The notes beneath the pieces are model-generated. The model made no database searches, had not been told where the DNA came from, and worked only from the letters and a program-made list of their open reading frames with translations. The position numbers and the translations under genes were made by a program. Of a stretch of DNA of 48,842 nucleotides, positions 16,912 to 25,726 are shown piece by piece. How positions within the stretch are numbered: position 1 is the stretch's first letter; every line of letters begins with the position of its first letter. The DNA comes from an uncultured Roseburia sp. (GTDB lineage Bacteria > Bacillota > Clostridia > Lachnospirales > Lachnospiraceae). The stretch spans positions 1 through 48,842 of the forward strand of contig CANPGM010000025.1 in assembly GCA_947573605.1 (NCBI GenBank), given 5' to 3'.

Positions 16912-16954
16912 AAACAGCGTCCCCTTTTAGAGTTTTTGGAAGGGGACGCTGTTT
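16912..16954. terminator. Bidirectional terminator shared by MATE gene and apbE
   Basis: A perfect 15-bp inverted repeat, AAACAGCGTCCCCTT (16912-16926) with AAGGGGACGCTGTTT (16940-16954). One arm lies inside the apbE 3' coding end (residues near NSVPF), so the terminator overlaps coding sequence. T-runs at both flanks are modest. Confidence 0.7.
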
Positions 16955-17961
16955 CCGATTCCGGAACTGGTGTGCAGTTCATAATCATCCGTAATGAATA
17001 TGGCTTCCGTATCCGGGATTGATTCAATTAACGTCATGCCGTCTTCTAAGCCGAGCGAAAAACAGGTTGTGCTTAACCCGTCGCCGTCCACGGAATTTTT
17101 TGTGATAACGGTAACGCCAAGCAGATTATTTTCGCAGGGATATCCGGTTTCGGTATCTAAAATATGGTGATAGAATGTGCCCTCATATTCAAAGCAGCGT
17201 TCATAGATTCCTGATGATACGACTGTTTCATCGGAGATTCGGACGGAGGCGATCGCCGAACCGGTTTCCCGAAACGGATACTGTATCCCGATCGTGTAGG
17301 CGCCGCCGTCTGATTTGGGGCCGAGCGCGAGCACATTTCCGCCCAGATTAATGAAGCCGGAGGTTACGCCGTTTTGGTTTAAAAATTCTTTCATGCGGTC
17401 TGCAATATAGCCTTTTGCAATTCCGCCTAAATCAATAGCGGCGTTCGGATCAGCAAGCGTGACATGGTTTCCGTCAATTACAATGTTCTTGTAATCCACC
17501 GCAGAAAGCGCGGATTTGATGTCATCGTCCTTTGGCGGAGAAAGTATGCTTTCTTCGGAAGCGTCAATCAGAGACTTCGCTGAAAAATTCCATAAATTGG
17601 ATAGCTTTCCAATGGTAATATCAAATTTTCCGCGGCTGAGTTCACCGTATGCCATTCCTTTTTGTATCAGAAAAACCGTTTCTTCGTGAACCTCTACCGG
17701 GGTACCTGCAGCGGCGTTGATTTTGGAAATATCACTGTCCGGTATCGTGGGGGAAAAGTAATTTTCATATGTTTTTGCCATAGAGAAGCATTCTTCCAAA
17801 AGAGCTTCTTTTGAAGCGTCGTAAATCGTAACCGAAATTATCGTATTAAAGAAAAAACCGGATTTTGTTATTTTTTCATCCTGTCTCAAACAGCCGGAGA
17901 AGAGAAAAGAGAATATAAGGAAGCATATGAGAGCAGCAGAGATAAATTTTTGACGCAGCAT
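16927..17961 (-). CDS. apbE: FAD:protein FMN transferase ApbE (lipoprotein)
   Basis: Attaches FMN through a phosphodiester bond to Ser/Thr of extracytoplasmic flavoproteins. A lipoprotein signal is evident: MLRQ, a hydrophobic stretch and the lipobox FSGC with the modified Cys at 24. Family blocks are FFNTIISVTIYD, AIDLGGIAKGYIADRM, NLGGNVLALG, VSSGIYERCF with HHILDTETGYPCEN, and the metal site VDGDGLSTTCFSLG. The start at 17961 is chosen over 18003 because it begins the signal peptide and has AAAGG upstream. Length 344 aa. Divergent from proB; a recipient flavoprotein is not obvious here. Confidence 0.92.
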   Translation of the reverse strand: MLRQKFISAALICFLIFSFLFSGCLRQDEKITKSGFFFNTIISVTIYDASKEALLEECFSMAKTYENYFSPTIPDSDISKINAAAGTPVEVHEETVFLIQKGMAYGELSRGKFDITIGKLSNLWNFSAKSLIDASEESILSPPKDDDIKSALSAVDYKNIVIDGNHVTLADPNAAIDLGGIAKGYIADRMKEFLNQNGVTSGFINLGGNVLALGPKSDGGAYTIGIQYPFRETGSAIASVRISDETVVSSGIYERCFEYEGTFYHHILDTETGYPCENNLLGVTVITKNSVDGDGLSTTCFSLGLEDGMTLIESIPDTEAIFITDDYELHTSSGIGNSVPFQKL

Positions 17962-17998
17962 AACGAAAAAACCTTTCTGAGTGTGAAATTCTATGTAG

Positions 17999-18027
17999 AA
18001 CATAACATAAATAGGGAAGGCTTACAA
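17999..18027 (-). promoter_or_regulatory. Candidate apbE promoter
   Basis: On the minus strand, TTGTAA (18027-18022), a 17-bp spacer and TATGTT (18004-17999) preceded by TGT, suggesting an extended -10. Hexamers are only moderately conserved. Confidence 0.4.
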
Positions 18028-18141
18028 GTGTTGTTCCATTGATTTTTTGCAAAGTCTTTTTGTTGGTCTGGATATTTTACATAAGATATGATAAAGTATA
18101 AAAAGGTTTACGATAAAGAAGAAAGGTATTTGGCGTACTGG

Positions 18142-18996
18142 ATGAAGGGACAGGAAAGTTTTGCATTTAACCGGAAAAAAAGAGTTGTGGTGAAGATCGG
18201 TTCGTCTTCGCTGATACATGAGGAAACGGGAAATTTAAATTTAACAAAAGTAGAGTATTTGGTACGGGAACTCTGCGATATGAGAAACCGCGGCATGGAC
18301 GTTTGTCTGGTCAGTTCAGGCGCAATTGCAGTCGGCCGGCAGTCGATCGGATTAAGGGAGCGCCCGAAGGATATTTCGCTGAAACAGGCGTGCGCTGCGG
18401 TCGGTCAGGCGCGGTTAATGATGACGTATCAAAAGATTTTTTCCGAATATAATCAGGTGGCGGGGCAGATTCTGATGACAAAGAACACCATGATTAATCC
18501 GGTTTCCAGAGAGAATGCGAAAAATACGTTTGAAGAGCTTTTCGGGCTTGGCGTGATTCCGATTGTAAATGAAAATGATACGGTATCCACTTATGAAATG
18601 CAGTTTGGCGATAACGATACCATTTCTGCGATTGTTTCGTCGTTAATCGGAGCCGATCTTCTGATTCTTCTGTCGGACATCGACGGACTTTATACCGACG
18701 ATCCGAGGACGAATCTGAACGCGGAATTTGTCCGTGTGATTGAAAAGCTCGAAAGTTCTGTTTACGATATGGCAAAGCATACGACCGGAAGCGACGCCGG
18801 AACGGGCGGAATGGCGACAAAGCTGACTGCGGCAAAGATTGCGACTTTTTCCGGAGCCGATATGGTGATTGCAAACGGGAAGGATGTACGGATTCTGCAT
18901 CATATGCTGGACGATACCTTTACCGGCACCGTATTTCTGGCCGACAAAAAGGAAAATTTCAGAATCGCAGATTTTATTATGGAGACGATAGGGTAA
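18142..18996 (+). CDS. proB: Glutamate 5-kinase
   Basis: Phosphorylates glutamate in the first step of proline synthesis. The amino-acid kinase fold shows RVVVKIGSSSLIHEETG at the N-terminus, VSSGAIAVG, PIVNENDTVSTYEMQFGDNDTISAIV (glutamate site) and LLSDIDGLYTDDP, GTGGMATKLTAA (nucleotide site). At 284 aa it lacks the C-terminal PUA domain of E. coli ProB, a common short form in clostridia. The start is uncertain: the frame opens at 18088, but the extra residues overlap a possible -10; the ATG at 18142 starts MKGQESFAFNRKKR, with GAAAGG somewhat far upstream. proA lies two genes on. Confidence 0.9.
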   Translation: MKGQESFAFNRKKRVVVKIGSSSLIHEETGNLNLTKVEYLVRELCDMRNRGMDVCLVSSGAIAVGRQSIGLRERPKDISLKQACAAVGQARLMMTYQKIFSEYNQVAGQILMTKNTMINPVSRENAKNTFEELFGLGVIPIVNENDTVSTYEMQFGDNDTISAIVSSLIGADLLILLSDIDGLYTDDPRTNLNAEFVRVIEKLESSVYDMAKHTTGSDAGTGGMATKLTAAKIATFSGADMVIANGKDVRILHHMLDDTFTGTVFLADKKENFRIADFIMETIG

Positions 18997-19229
18997 TGAA
19001 AAAAGAAGAAATTGATCGAATCAACGAGCTTTACCACAAATCACAGGCAAAAGGGCTGTCCGAAGAGGAAAAAAAAGAGCAGGAGCTTTTGCGGAAACGC
19101 TTTCTTGCAGATGTAAGGGGAAGTCTTACCGCGCAGCTGAATAATATTGATATTGTAAATGAAGACGGCACGGTTACAAATCTCGGAGAAAAATATGGAG
19201 GCAAAAAAGATAAGCCGCAGCTTTCATAG
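18996..19229 (+). CDS. DUF896 (YnzC-like) small protein
   Basis: A 77-aa soluble helical protein of the UPF0291/YnzC family, whose role is unknown; Bacillus YnzC forms a helical-hairpin structure. The family core is clear: IDRINELYHKSQAKGLSEEE, then QELLRKRFLADVRGSLTAQLNNI. Its ATG overlaps the proB stop (TAATG) and its 3' end overlaps the cyclo-ligase start by 35 bp, so all three are probably translated together. Confidence 0.9.
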   Translation: MKKEEIDRINELYHKSQAKGLSEEEKKEQELLRKRFLADVRGSLTAQLNNIDIVNEDGTVTNLGEKYGGKKDKPQLS

Positions 19230-19758
19230 GGAGCTGCGAGACCGGATGACGCTCACGGAGAGAGAGGAAAAAAGCAGGGAAATATGCAGACGGCTCAGGC
19301 TTGAGCCGTGGTATTCGGAATGCGGATTTTTATACGGTTATTATCCGATCGGCAGCGAGACAGACTGCCTGCCGATTTTGCGCCAGGCGCTTAGTGACGG
19401 AAAAAGAGTTGCGCTTCCCAAATCCGAAGAGAACGGATGGATGGATTTTTATGAAATTCGTTCGCTTGCGGAAACGAAGGAGGGAAGGTTTCATGTCCGG
19501 GAACCGGAAAACGGCGGCAGACCATTAGAGAATACGGAAGGAATTATACTGACGCCCGGACTGGCGTTTGACCGTCTTGGGAATCGTTACGGCTATGGAA
19601 AGGGGTATTATGACCGCTATTTTACGCGGTTTCCGAAGTTTAAGCGGTTCGGCCTGGCTTTTGAAAATCAGATGGAAGAGCAGATTGAAACGGATATTAC
19701 AGATGTAAAATTACATCGTGTCTATACGGAAAAATGCTGTTATTTATTCTGCGGCTGA
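19195..19758 (+). CDS. 5-formyltetrahydrofolate cyclo-ligase
   Basis: Converts 5-formyl-THF plus ATP to 5,10-methenyl-THF. The 187-aa protein has the family pattern: an N-terminal KISRSFHRELRDRM helix, YYPIGSETDCLPIL, ILTPGLAFDRLGNRYGYGKGYYDRYF (substrate and ATP site) and a C-terminal EQIETDITDVKLHRVYTE. The longer frame from 19159 is rejected in favour of the ATG at 19195 with CGGAGA six bases upstream. It starts inside the DUF896 gene and precedes proA. Confidence 0.92.
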   Translation: MEAKKISRSFHRELRDRMTLTEREEKSREICRRLRLEPWYSECGFLYGYYPIGSETDCLPILRQALSDGKRVALPKSEENGWMDFYEIRSLAETKEGRFHVREPENGGRPLENTEGIILTPGLAFDRLGNRYGYGKGYYDRYFTRFPKFKRFGLAFENQMEEQIETDITDVKLHRVYTEKCCYLFCG

Positions 19759-19791
19759 CCTTATTTTTTAAGAACCGAAAGGAAAACAGAT

Positions 19792-21060
19792 ATGGAATTA
19801 CTGGAGCTTTGTAAGCAGGCAAAAAACGCTGCCGCCCGTATCGGCATTCTGGATACGAAACAAAAAAACGAGCTGCTTTACCGGGCGGCGGCGGGACTGG
19901 AAAAAGAAACGGATTTCCTGCTGCGGGAAAATGAAAGAGATATGGAAAACGGCAGAAAAAATCACATGCCGGAAGCGCTTTTGGACAGGCTTTTGCTCTC
20001 TGCGGAACGGATTGCACAAATGGCGGAAGGGTTAAGAGAGGTTGCGGATTTAGACGATCCGATCGGAGAAGTGCTTTCCATGAAGAAGCGCCCGAACGGG
20101 CTGATGATCGGAAAAAAGCGGGTTCCGTTAGGCGTCGTCGGAATCATCTATGAGGCAAGGCCGAACGTGACGGCCGATGCGTTCGGTCTCTGCTTTAAGA
20201 CGGGAAACGCCGTAATTTTAAAGGGCGGAAGCGATGCGATTTTTTCCAATATAGCAATTGTTTCCGTGCTCCGGAATGCTTTAAAGGAAGCGCATCTTCC
20301 GGAGGATGCAGTGGCCTTGATTGAGGATACGGGAAGAGAAATGACGGCGCAGTTTATGAAAATGAATGAATATGTGGACGTTTTGATTCCGCGGGGAGGA
20401 GCAGGACTGATTCAGGCGGTCGTAAATCAGTCTACGATACCTGTGATTGAAACCGGAACCGGAAACTGCCATATTTTTGTAGACGAGACGGCCGATTTCG
20501 ATATGGCGCTTTCTGTCATTTTAAATGCAAAGACACAGAGAATCGGCGTGTGCAATGCCTGCGAGTCGCTTGTGCTGCATGAGAAGACGATAAACGCATT
20601 TGCGCCGCGCCTGATTGCCGCACTGCATGAGAAAGGCGTAGAGGTGTTCGCGGATGAATCGGCAGCCCGGGCCGCATACGGCTGTCCCGGCGTAAAAGAT
20701 TCGCTGCTGCTGCCGGCTTCTCCTAAGGATTTTGGAACGGAATATCTGGATTATAAAATATCCGTAAAAACCGTCGCTTCCGTCGACGAGGCGATTGCGC
20801 ATATCAACCGCTATAATACCGGACATTCGGAATCTATTATTACGAACAGCTATCTCAACGCCGAACGGTTTTTAAACGAAGTCGACGCGGCGTGCGTATA
20901 CGTCAATGCCTCGACCCGATTTACGGACGGATTTGAATTCGGATTCGGAGCCGAAATCGGTATCAGTACGCAAAAGCTCCATGCCAGAGGCCCGATGGGG
21001 CTTGAAGCGCTGACCAGTACGAAATATATTGTTTACGGAAACGGTCAGGTGCGGCAGTAA
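19792..21060 (+). CDS. proA: Glutamate-5-semialdehyde dehydrogenase (gamma-glutamyl phosphate reductase)
   Basis: NADPH-dependent reduction of gamma-glutamyl phosphate, the second step of proline synthesis. The 422-aa aldehyde-dehydrogenase-like protein shows [50 protein letters not shown], the catalytic-Cys block [13 protein letters not shown] and [44 protein letters not shown] is nine bases before the ATG. It is separated from proB only by two small genes, so both steps are probably co-transcribed. Confidence 0.96.
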   Translation: MELLELCKQAKNAAARIGILDTKQKNELLYRAAAGLEKETDFLLRENERDMENGRKNHMPEALLDRLLLSAERIAQMAEGLREVADLDDPIGEVLSMKKRPNGLMIGKKRVPLGVVGIIYEARPNVTADAFGLCFKTGNAVILKGGSDAIFSNIAIVSVLRNALKEAHLPEDAVALIEDTGREMTAQFMKMNEYVDVLIPRGGAGLIQAVVNQSTIPVIETGTGNCHIFVDETADFDMALSVILNAKTQRIGVCNACESLVLHEKTINAFAPRLIAALHEKGVEVFADESAARAAYGCPGVKDSLLLPASPKDFGTEYLDYKISVKTVASVDEAIAHINRYNTGHSESIITNSYLNAERFLNEVDAACVYVNASTRFTDGFEFGFGAEIGISTQKLHARGPMGLEALTSTKYIVYGNGQVRQ

Positions 21061-21085
21061 TGAAATGAAATAAGGAAAATAAAAA

Positions 21086-22549
21086 ATGTATAATGAAAAA
21101 GATTTGGATACGATAGATTTAAATACGGCGCCGCCCGCAGAGGAACCGGAAAGACAGTATTATTTTATGGCAAAGTGCAGGCAGTATGTCCGGGAACTGG
21201 AAAAAAAGATTGGGCGTCGTCCTACGTTTTTTACGCAGACGTTCGGGTGTCAGATGAATGCAAGGGATTCGGAAAAACTGACCGGAATGTTAAAAGAAAT
21301 CGGATATGCGCCGGCGGAGAATGAATCCGCTGATTTTGTGATTTACAATACATGTACGGTTCGTGAAAATGCCAACAATAAGGTATACGGAAGGCTGGGT
21401 TATTTAAACGGCATCAAGAAAAAGAATCCGCATATGATGATTGGGCTATGCGGTTGTATGATGCAGGAACCAACCGTAGTAGAACGGATTCGGACGGGCT
21501 ATCGTTTTGTGGATCTGGTTTTTGGAACGCATAATATCTATAAATTTGCAGAACTTGCCGCAGCGGCATTTGTGTCTTCGGAAATGATTATCGATATCTG
21601 GGAGGATACCGATAAAATTGTAGAGGACCTTCCGTCCGAGCGGAAGTATCCGTTTAAATCCGGTGTAAATATTATGTTTGGATGTAATAATTTCTGCAGT
21701 TACTGTATTGTTCCGTATGTCAGAGGAAGAGAACGGAGCAGAGAACCGAAGGAAATTCTAAGGGAAATTGAACGGCTTGTAGCGGACGGCGTGGTTGAAG
21801 TTATGCTGCTTGGGCAGAATGTCAATTCCTACGGCAAAAATTTAGAGCAGCCGATGACTTTTGCAGAGCTTTTACGCGAGGTAGAAAAAATTGAGGGACT
21901 GAAGCGTATTCGGTTTATGACGTCGCATCCGAAAGATTTGTCGGACGAGCTGATAGCGGTTATGAAGGAGTCAAAAAAAATATGCAGGCATATTCATTTG
22001 CCGATTCAGTCGGGCAGCAGCCGCATATTAAAATTGATGAACCGCAGATACGACAGAGAACATTATCTGGAGCTGATTTCCAAAATCAGAGCGGCGATTC
22101 CCGACATAGCGGTAACGACGGATCTTATAGTCGGGTTCCCGGGAGAAACCGAAAAGGATTTTGAGGAAACGATTGATATGGTCAGAAAAGTGCGCTATGA
22201 CAGCGCTTTTACGTTTATCTATTCCAGACGAACCGGAACGCCTGCAGCGGCGCTTCCGGAGCAGGTGCCGCAGGAAGTGGTGAAGGAACGCTTTGACCGT
22301 CTTTTAAAGGAAGTGCAGACAATAGCTGCGGAACAATCCGAACGGCTGACCGGACAGACGCTTCCGGTTTTGTTTGAAGAGGTCAACGATCATGACAGTT
22401 CCCTGATTACCGGTCGCTTAAGCAACAATTCCGTCGTTCATGTTCCGGGGACAAAAGATATGATAGGAACGATAGCAAATGTGCGGTTAGAGGAATGCAG
22501 AGGTTTTTATTATATCGGAAGGTTATGCGATGCAAAAACGGTTTTCTAA
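21086..22549 (+). CDS. miaB: tRNA-2-methylthio-N6-dimethylallyladenosine synthase
   Basis: Radical-SAM methylthiotransferase modifying i6A37 in tRNAs that read UNN codons. N-terminal UPF0004 domain begins near residue 48 (TFFTQTFGCQMNARDSE) with its own cluster cysteines, including CTV and GLCGCM. The radical-SAM motif CNNFCSYC has Cys200, Cys204 and Cys207. The C-terminal TRAM domain covers about 415-480. Length 487 aa is slightly long because of a roughly 40-residue N-terminal extension. Its 3' end overlaps the next gene by 20 bp. Confidence 0.95.
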   Translation: MYNEKDLDTIDLNTAPPAEEPERQYYFMAKCRQYVRELEKKIGRRPTFFTQTFGCQMNARDSEKLTGMLKEIGYAPAENESADFVIYNTCTVRENANNKVYGRLGYLNGIKKKNPHMMIGLCGCMMQEPTVVERIRTGYRFVDLVFGTHNIYKFAELAAAAFVSSEMIIDIWEDTDKIVEDLPSERKYPFKSGVNIMFGCNNFCSYCIVPYVRGRERSREPKEILREIERLVADGVVEVMLLGQNVNSYGKNLEQPMTFAELLREVEKIEGLKRIRFMTSHPKDLSDELIAVMKESKKICRHIHLPIQSGSSRILKLMNRRYDREHYLELISKIRAAIPDIAVTTDLIVGFPGETEKDFEETIDMVRKVRYDSAFTFIYSRRTGTPAAALPEQVPQEVVKERFDRLLKEVQTIAAEQSERLTGQTLPVLFEEVNDHDSSLITGRLSNNSVVHVPGTKDMIGTIANVRLEECRGFYYIGRLCDAKTVF

Positions 22550-22910
22550 AAATGATCTGATCTTTATCGGGATAACGGCGGCGGCGCTTTTTGCCGTTCT
22601 TTTCTTTTTTTCTGTGTTTGGCGGAAAAAAGGGGAGCGGAATCGAGATCACGATAGACGGCGTCTTATACGGAAGCTACCCGCTTGATCGCGAGCAGGAA
22701 ATTCCGATTGTCATAGACGGCAGAACTGCGAACGTTCTTGTTATTTCGGACGGAGAGGCAGATATGATAAAAGCGGACTGTCCGGATCGGCTTTGCGTAC
22801 ATCAGAAAGCCATATCGAAAAACAATGAATCGATTGTCTGTCTTCCAAATCGGGTGGTAGTTAGAGTGACGGGCGGGACGGAAAGTGAGTTTGATACAAT
22901 TGCGGAATAA
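22530..22910 (+). CDS. NusG domain II-containing membrane-anchored protein
   Basis: A 126-aa protein with one N-terminal transmembrane segment (about residues 11-30) and an extracytoplasmic NusG-II-type beta domain. The family signature is present: KADCPDRLCVHQKAI followed by ESIVCLPNRVVVRV, including the paired Cys, His and the later Cys. No function is proven for the family as a whole. It overlaps miaB by 20 bp and the next gene by 26 bp. The NusG-II/Gx pair is recurrent, and I recall related pairs in flavin-based extracellular electron-transfer loci, so an extracytoplasmic redox or flavin role is a guess. Confidence 0.8.
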   Translation: MQKRFSKNDLIFIGITAAALFAVLFFFSVFGGKKGSGIEITIDGVLYGSYPLDREQEIPIVIDGRTANVLVISDGEADMIKADCPDRLCVHQKAISKNNESIVCLPNRVVVRVTGGTESEFDTIAE

Positions 22911-23391
22911 AGTGGCATATTTGGGTATATTTTTAGCTGTCGCATTGATTTGCAGCTATATTGAATCGCTGATTCCGTTTTATTTCGGAATCCCCGGCGT
23001 AAAGCTTGGATTAACTAATATTATAGTTGTATTGATGCTTTATTCTGTCGGCGCAAAAGAAGCGTTTACGATTTCGGTACTTCGGATTATCTTAAGCGGC
23101 TTTCTGTTTGGAAATCTGTTCAGTATTTTGTACAGCCTTGCGGGAGGTCTTTTCAGTTTTGCCGTTATGCTTCTGCTAAAGCGCACGAAGAAATTCGGCG
23201 TTCTGCCAATCAGTATTGGCGGAGGTGTCTTTCATAATGTCGGACAGTTGATTGTGGCCGCTTTTGTGGTCAGCAATTACAATATTTTGTACTATCTGCC
23301 GATTCTTCTTGCGGCGGGAGCCGTTACCGGCGCGCTGATTGGGATTGCGGCGCAGGAAATGCTTCTTAGAATCGGAAACAGGAGGAACTGA
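22885..23391 (+). CDS. Gx transporter family (HepT component I-like) membrane protein
   Basis: A 168-aa membrane protein with about five hydrophobic segments. The block GIPGVKLGLTNIIVVLMLY is typical of the family annotated either as Gx transporter or heptaprenyl diphosphate synthase component I; the S-component-like look suggests substrate uptake. The start is the GTG at 22885 inside the NusG-II gene, with a weak ribosome site. Pairing with NusG-II supports a shared function. No prenyltransferase motif is seen. Confidence 0.8.
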   Translation: MSLIQLRNKVAYLGIFLAVALICSYIESLIPFYFGIPGVKLGLTNIIVVLMLYSVGAKEAFTISVLRIILSGFLFGNLFSILYSLAGGLFSFAVMLLLKRTKKFGVLPISIGGGVFHNVGQLIVAAFVVSNYNILYYLPILLAAGAVTGALIGIAAQEMLLRIGNRRN

Positions 23392-23392
23392 C

Positions 23393-24001
23393 GTGTATTC
23401 ATATATCAGAGGAACGATGGCGGAGGCGGGAGCCGACGCGATTGTGGTTGAAACGGGAGGAGTCGGCTATGAAATCCATACGACTGCACAGACAATCGAT
23501 AAATTGCCGCCTGCAGGGGAGGAAATAAAGATCTATACCTGGCTTTCTGTCCGAGAAGACGCGCTTTTGCTCTATGGCTTCCTCACAAAAGACGAACTAA
23601 TGATTTTTAAGCTTTTAATCGGTGTAAACGGAATCGGACCGAAAGGAGCGCTGGCAATTTTATCCGTAATGACGACGGACGATCTTCGCTTTGCCGTGCT
23701 GGGGGAAGATGCAAAAGCGATTGCAAAAGCGCCGGGAGTCGGGGCGAAAACAGCGCAGCGGCTGATTCTTGAATTAAAAGATAAAGTGAGTCTTTTGGAT
23801 GCTTTCGCCGTGAAAGAGACGGGGACGCCGGAGACGGCAAATCAGGCAAAAGACGCAAAAAACGACGCCGTTTCCGCGCTGATAGCGCTTGGTTATTCTG
23901 CTTCGGAGGCGCTAAAGGCGTTAGACGGAATCGAAATAAAAGAAAATACGGATGTAGAAGATATTCTGAAAGCAGCGCTGAAAAATATGGCGTTTTTCTA
24001 A
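23393..24001 (+). CDS. ruvA: Holliday junction branch migration protein RuvA
   Basis: Binds four-way junctions as a tetramer and loads RuvB. The 202-aa protein starts with an OB-fold domain (MYSYIRGTMAEAGADAIVVE, GVGYEIHTT), has two helix-hairpin-helix motifs (LIGVNGIGPKGALAIL; APGVGAKTAQRLILELKDK) and a C-terminal RuvB-binding domain (ALIALGYSASEALKALDGI). The GTG at 23393 after CAGGAGGA is preferred to the earlier frame opening at 23339. ruvB follows after 100 bp. Confidence 0.95.
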   Translation: MYSYIRGTMAEAGADAIVVETGGVGYEIHTTAQTIDKLPPAGEEIKIYTWLSVREDALLLYGFLTKDELMIFKLLIGVNGIGPKGALAILSVMTTDDLRFAVLGEDAKAIAKAPGVGAKTAQRLILELKDKVSLLDAFAVKETGTPETANQAKDAKNDAVSALIALGYSASEALKALDGIEIKENTDVEDILKAALKNMAFF

Positions 24002-24067
24002 CGCCGGCTGTTACGGATGCGCTGTAAACATAGAACGTAATTTTTACAAGAATTGAAATAAGGGCAG

Positions 24068-24090
24068 ACCGCAGGAAATCCTGCGGTTTT
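24068..24090 (+). terminator. Weak hairpin between ruvA and ruvB
   Basis: ACCGCAGG-AAAT-CCTGCGGT followed by only four T. It may reduce rather than stop transcription into ruvB. Confidence 0.45.
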
Positions 24091-24101
24091 GTAACGGGTG
24101 T

Positions 24102-25112
24102 ATGATGGAAAAACGCGTGATTTCCACACAGGTGATGGAGGAAGACGTTAAGATTGATAAAAATCTTCGTCCCCGGATGCTGAAAGATTATATCGGTCAG
24201 CAGAAAGCAAAGGAAAACTTAAAAATCTATATTGAAGCGGCGCTGGGGCGCGGCGAGTCTTTGGATCATGTATTGTTTTTCGGGCCGCCGGGACTTGGAA
24301 AAACGACGCTTGCGGGAATAATTGCAAATGAGATGGGAACGCATATGAAAATTACGTCGGGACCTGCAATCGGAAAGCCGGGAGAAATGGCAGCTATCTT
24401 AAGCAATCTGTCAGAAGGGGATATTCTTTTTGTAGATGAGATACACCGATTAAACCGTCAGGTAGAGGAAGTGCTGTACCCGGCAATGGAAGACTTTGTG
24501 ATCGATATTATGATTGGAAAGGGGGCGACTGCCCGTTCCATTCGTCTGGATCTTCCGCATTTTACACTTGTAGGAGCAACAACAAGAGCCGGACTTTTGT
24601 CGGCCCCGCTGCGTGATCGTTTCGGTATGATTCATCATTTGGAGTATTATACGGTAGAAGAGCTTAAGAATATAATTGAAGCTTCTGCACGCAGACTTTG
24701 CGTGGAAATCGACGCGGAAGGCGCTTATGAGCTGGCCAGACGTTCCAGGGGGACGCCGAGGCTTGCAAACCGTTTGCTAAAGCGCGTAAGAGATTTTGCA
24801 GAAGTAAAATATGACGGACGGATTTCTAAGGAGACGGCGTCATTGGCGATTGATTTGCTGGAAGTTGACCGGTACGGACTCGATCAGAATGACCGGAATA
24901 TTCTCCTTACGATTATAGAGAAGTTCCAGGGCGGTCCGGTCGGACTGGATACGCTTGCCGCTGCAATCGGGGAGGACTCCGGTACGATTGAAGACGTCTA
25001 TGAGCCTTATCTGGTAAAAAACGGCTTTCTTCTCCGTACGCCGAAGGGACGCGTAGCTACGGATTTTGCGTGGCGGCATTTCGGGATGGAAAATAATGAA
25101 GGAAACAGTTGA
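24102..25112 (+). CDS. ruvB: Holliday junction branch migration helicase RuvB
   Basis: AAA+ motor of the RuvAB complex. The 336-aa protein has [19 protein letters not shown], Walker [10 protein letters not shown], Walker [12 protein letters not shown], sensor LVGATTRAG, the arginine-finger region LRDRFG, then the winged-helix domain with [14 protein letters not shown] and [15 protein letters not shown]. Two ATGs in tandem (24102 and 24105) are equally possible starts. Its stop overlaps the -35 of the zapA promoter. Confidence 0.97.
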   Translation: MMEKRVISTQVMEEDVKIDKNLRPRMLKDYIGQQKAKENLKIYIEAALGRGESLDHVLFFGPPGLGKTTLAGIIANEMGTHMKITSGPAIGKPGEMAAILSNLSEGDILFVDEIHRLNRQVEEVLYPAMEDFVIDIMIGKGATARSIRLDLPHFTLVGATTRAGLLSAPLRDRFGMIHHLEYYTVEELKNIIEASARRLCVEIDAEGAYELARRSRGTPRLANRLLKRVRDFAEVKYDGRISKETASLAIDLLEVDRYGLDQNDRNILLTIIEKFQGGPVGLDTLAAAIGEDSGTIEDVYEPYLVKNGFLLRTPKGRVATDFAWRHFGMENNEGNS

Positions 25113-25137
25113 TTTTAGAGGTTTCTTTCTTTATAAT
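25109..25137 (+). promoter_or_regulatory. zapA promoter
   Basis: TTGATT (25109-25114), 17-bp spacer and perfect TATAAT (25132-25137). It overlaps the ruvB stop codon, so the division genes can be expressed separately from ruvAB. Confidence 0.7.
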
Positions 25138-25190
25138 ACCATATGTAATCAATTGTCTGTGCCGCTTTGACGGCAGAATGAGAGGAAGTT

Positions 25191-25631
25191 ATGTCAGAAA
25201 AATCCAGCGCCGAAGTAATTATAGGCGGGAAGGTATATACGCTAAGCGGTTACGAAGGAGAAGAGTATCTGCAGAGGGTTTCTGCCTATATTAATAATAA
25301 AATCAATGAGTTTGACGCAATGGAGGAAATCAGACGATTTCCGCCCGAAATGAAAGCAACCTTAGTAGAGCTTAATATTGCGGACGACTATTTTAAGGCG
25401 AAGGCGCAGATTGAAAAGCTGGAAGAGGAAATCGAATTAAAGGACCGGGAACTTTATAACTTAAAACATGATTTAATTTCCAATCAGATTAAGTCGGAAA
25501 GCGATGAAAAATCTATGAAAGAACTGGAAGCGGAAAACAGAGAGCTGCTTTTGAACAAAGCGAGACTGGAGGCTTCTTTAGAAGATGCGCTGCTTGGGAA
25601 AGTTACGGCAATGAAGAAAAAAGAGAACTGA
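25191..25631 (+). CDS. zapA: Cell division protein ZapA
   Basis: FtsZ-associated protein that bundles filaments at midcell. The N-terminal ZapA domain is clear (AEVIIGGKVYTLSGYEGEEYLQRVSAYINNKI). After about residue 65 the sequence is a long coiled coil rich in Glu, Lys and Leu (KAQIEKLEEEIELKDREL to ELEAENRELL). At 146 aa it is longer than E. coli ZapA (109 aa) because of this tail. AGAGGAAG precedes the ATG. Confidence 0.88.
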   Translation: MSEKSSAEVIIGGKVYTLSGYEGEEYLQRVSAYINNKINEFDAMEEIRRFPPEMKATLVELNIADDYFKAKAQIEKLEEEIELKDRELYNLKHDLISNQIKSESDEKSMKELEAENRELLLNKARLEASLEDALLGKVTAMKKKEN

Positions 25632-25636
25632 TACAT

Positions 25637-25664
25637 AGGGGGACGAGGGATTCGTCCTCTTTTT
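25637..25664 (+). terminator. Terminator after zapA
   Basis: GGGGACGA/TCGTCCTC stem (one G-T pair, 5-nt loop) running into TTTTT. Likely partial, since the U32 gene has no strong promoter of its own visible. Confidence 0.55.
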
Positions 25665-25726
25665 CTAATCATGGGGAAGCGGATGCGGGTCTGCCCGCTT
25701 TGCTATTATTTGACGGGAGGAAGAAA

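Noticed and set aside
18088-18141. Extended N-terminus of ProB from 18088
   Set aside because: The 18 added residues have no ribosome site, overlap possible promoter elements and are not part of the kinase fold.
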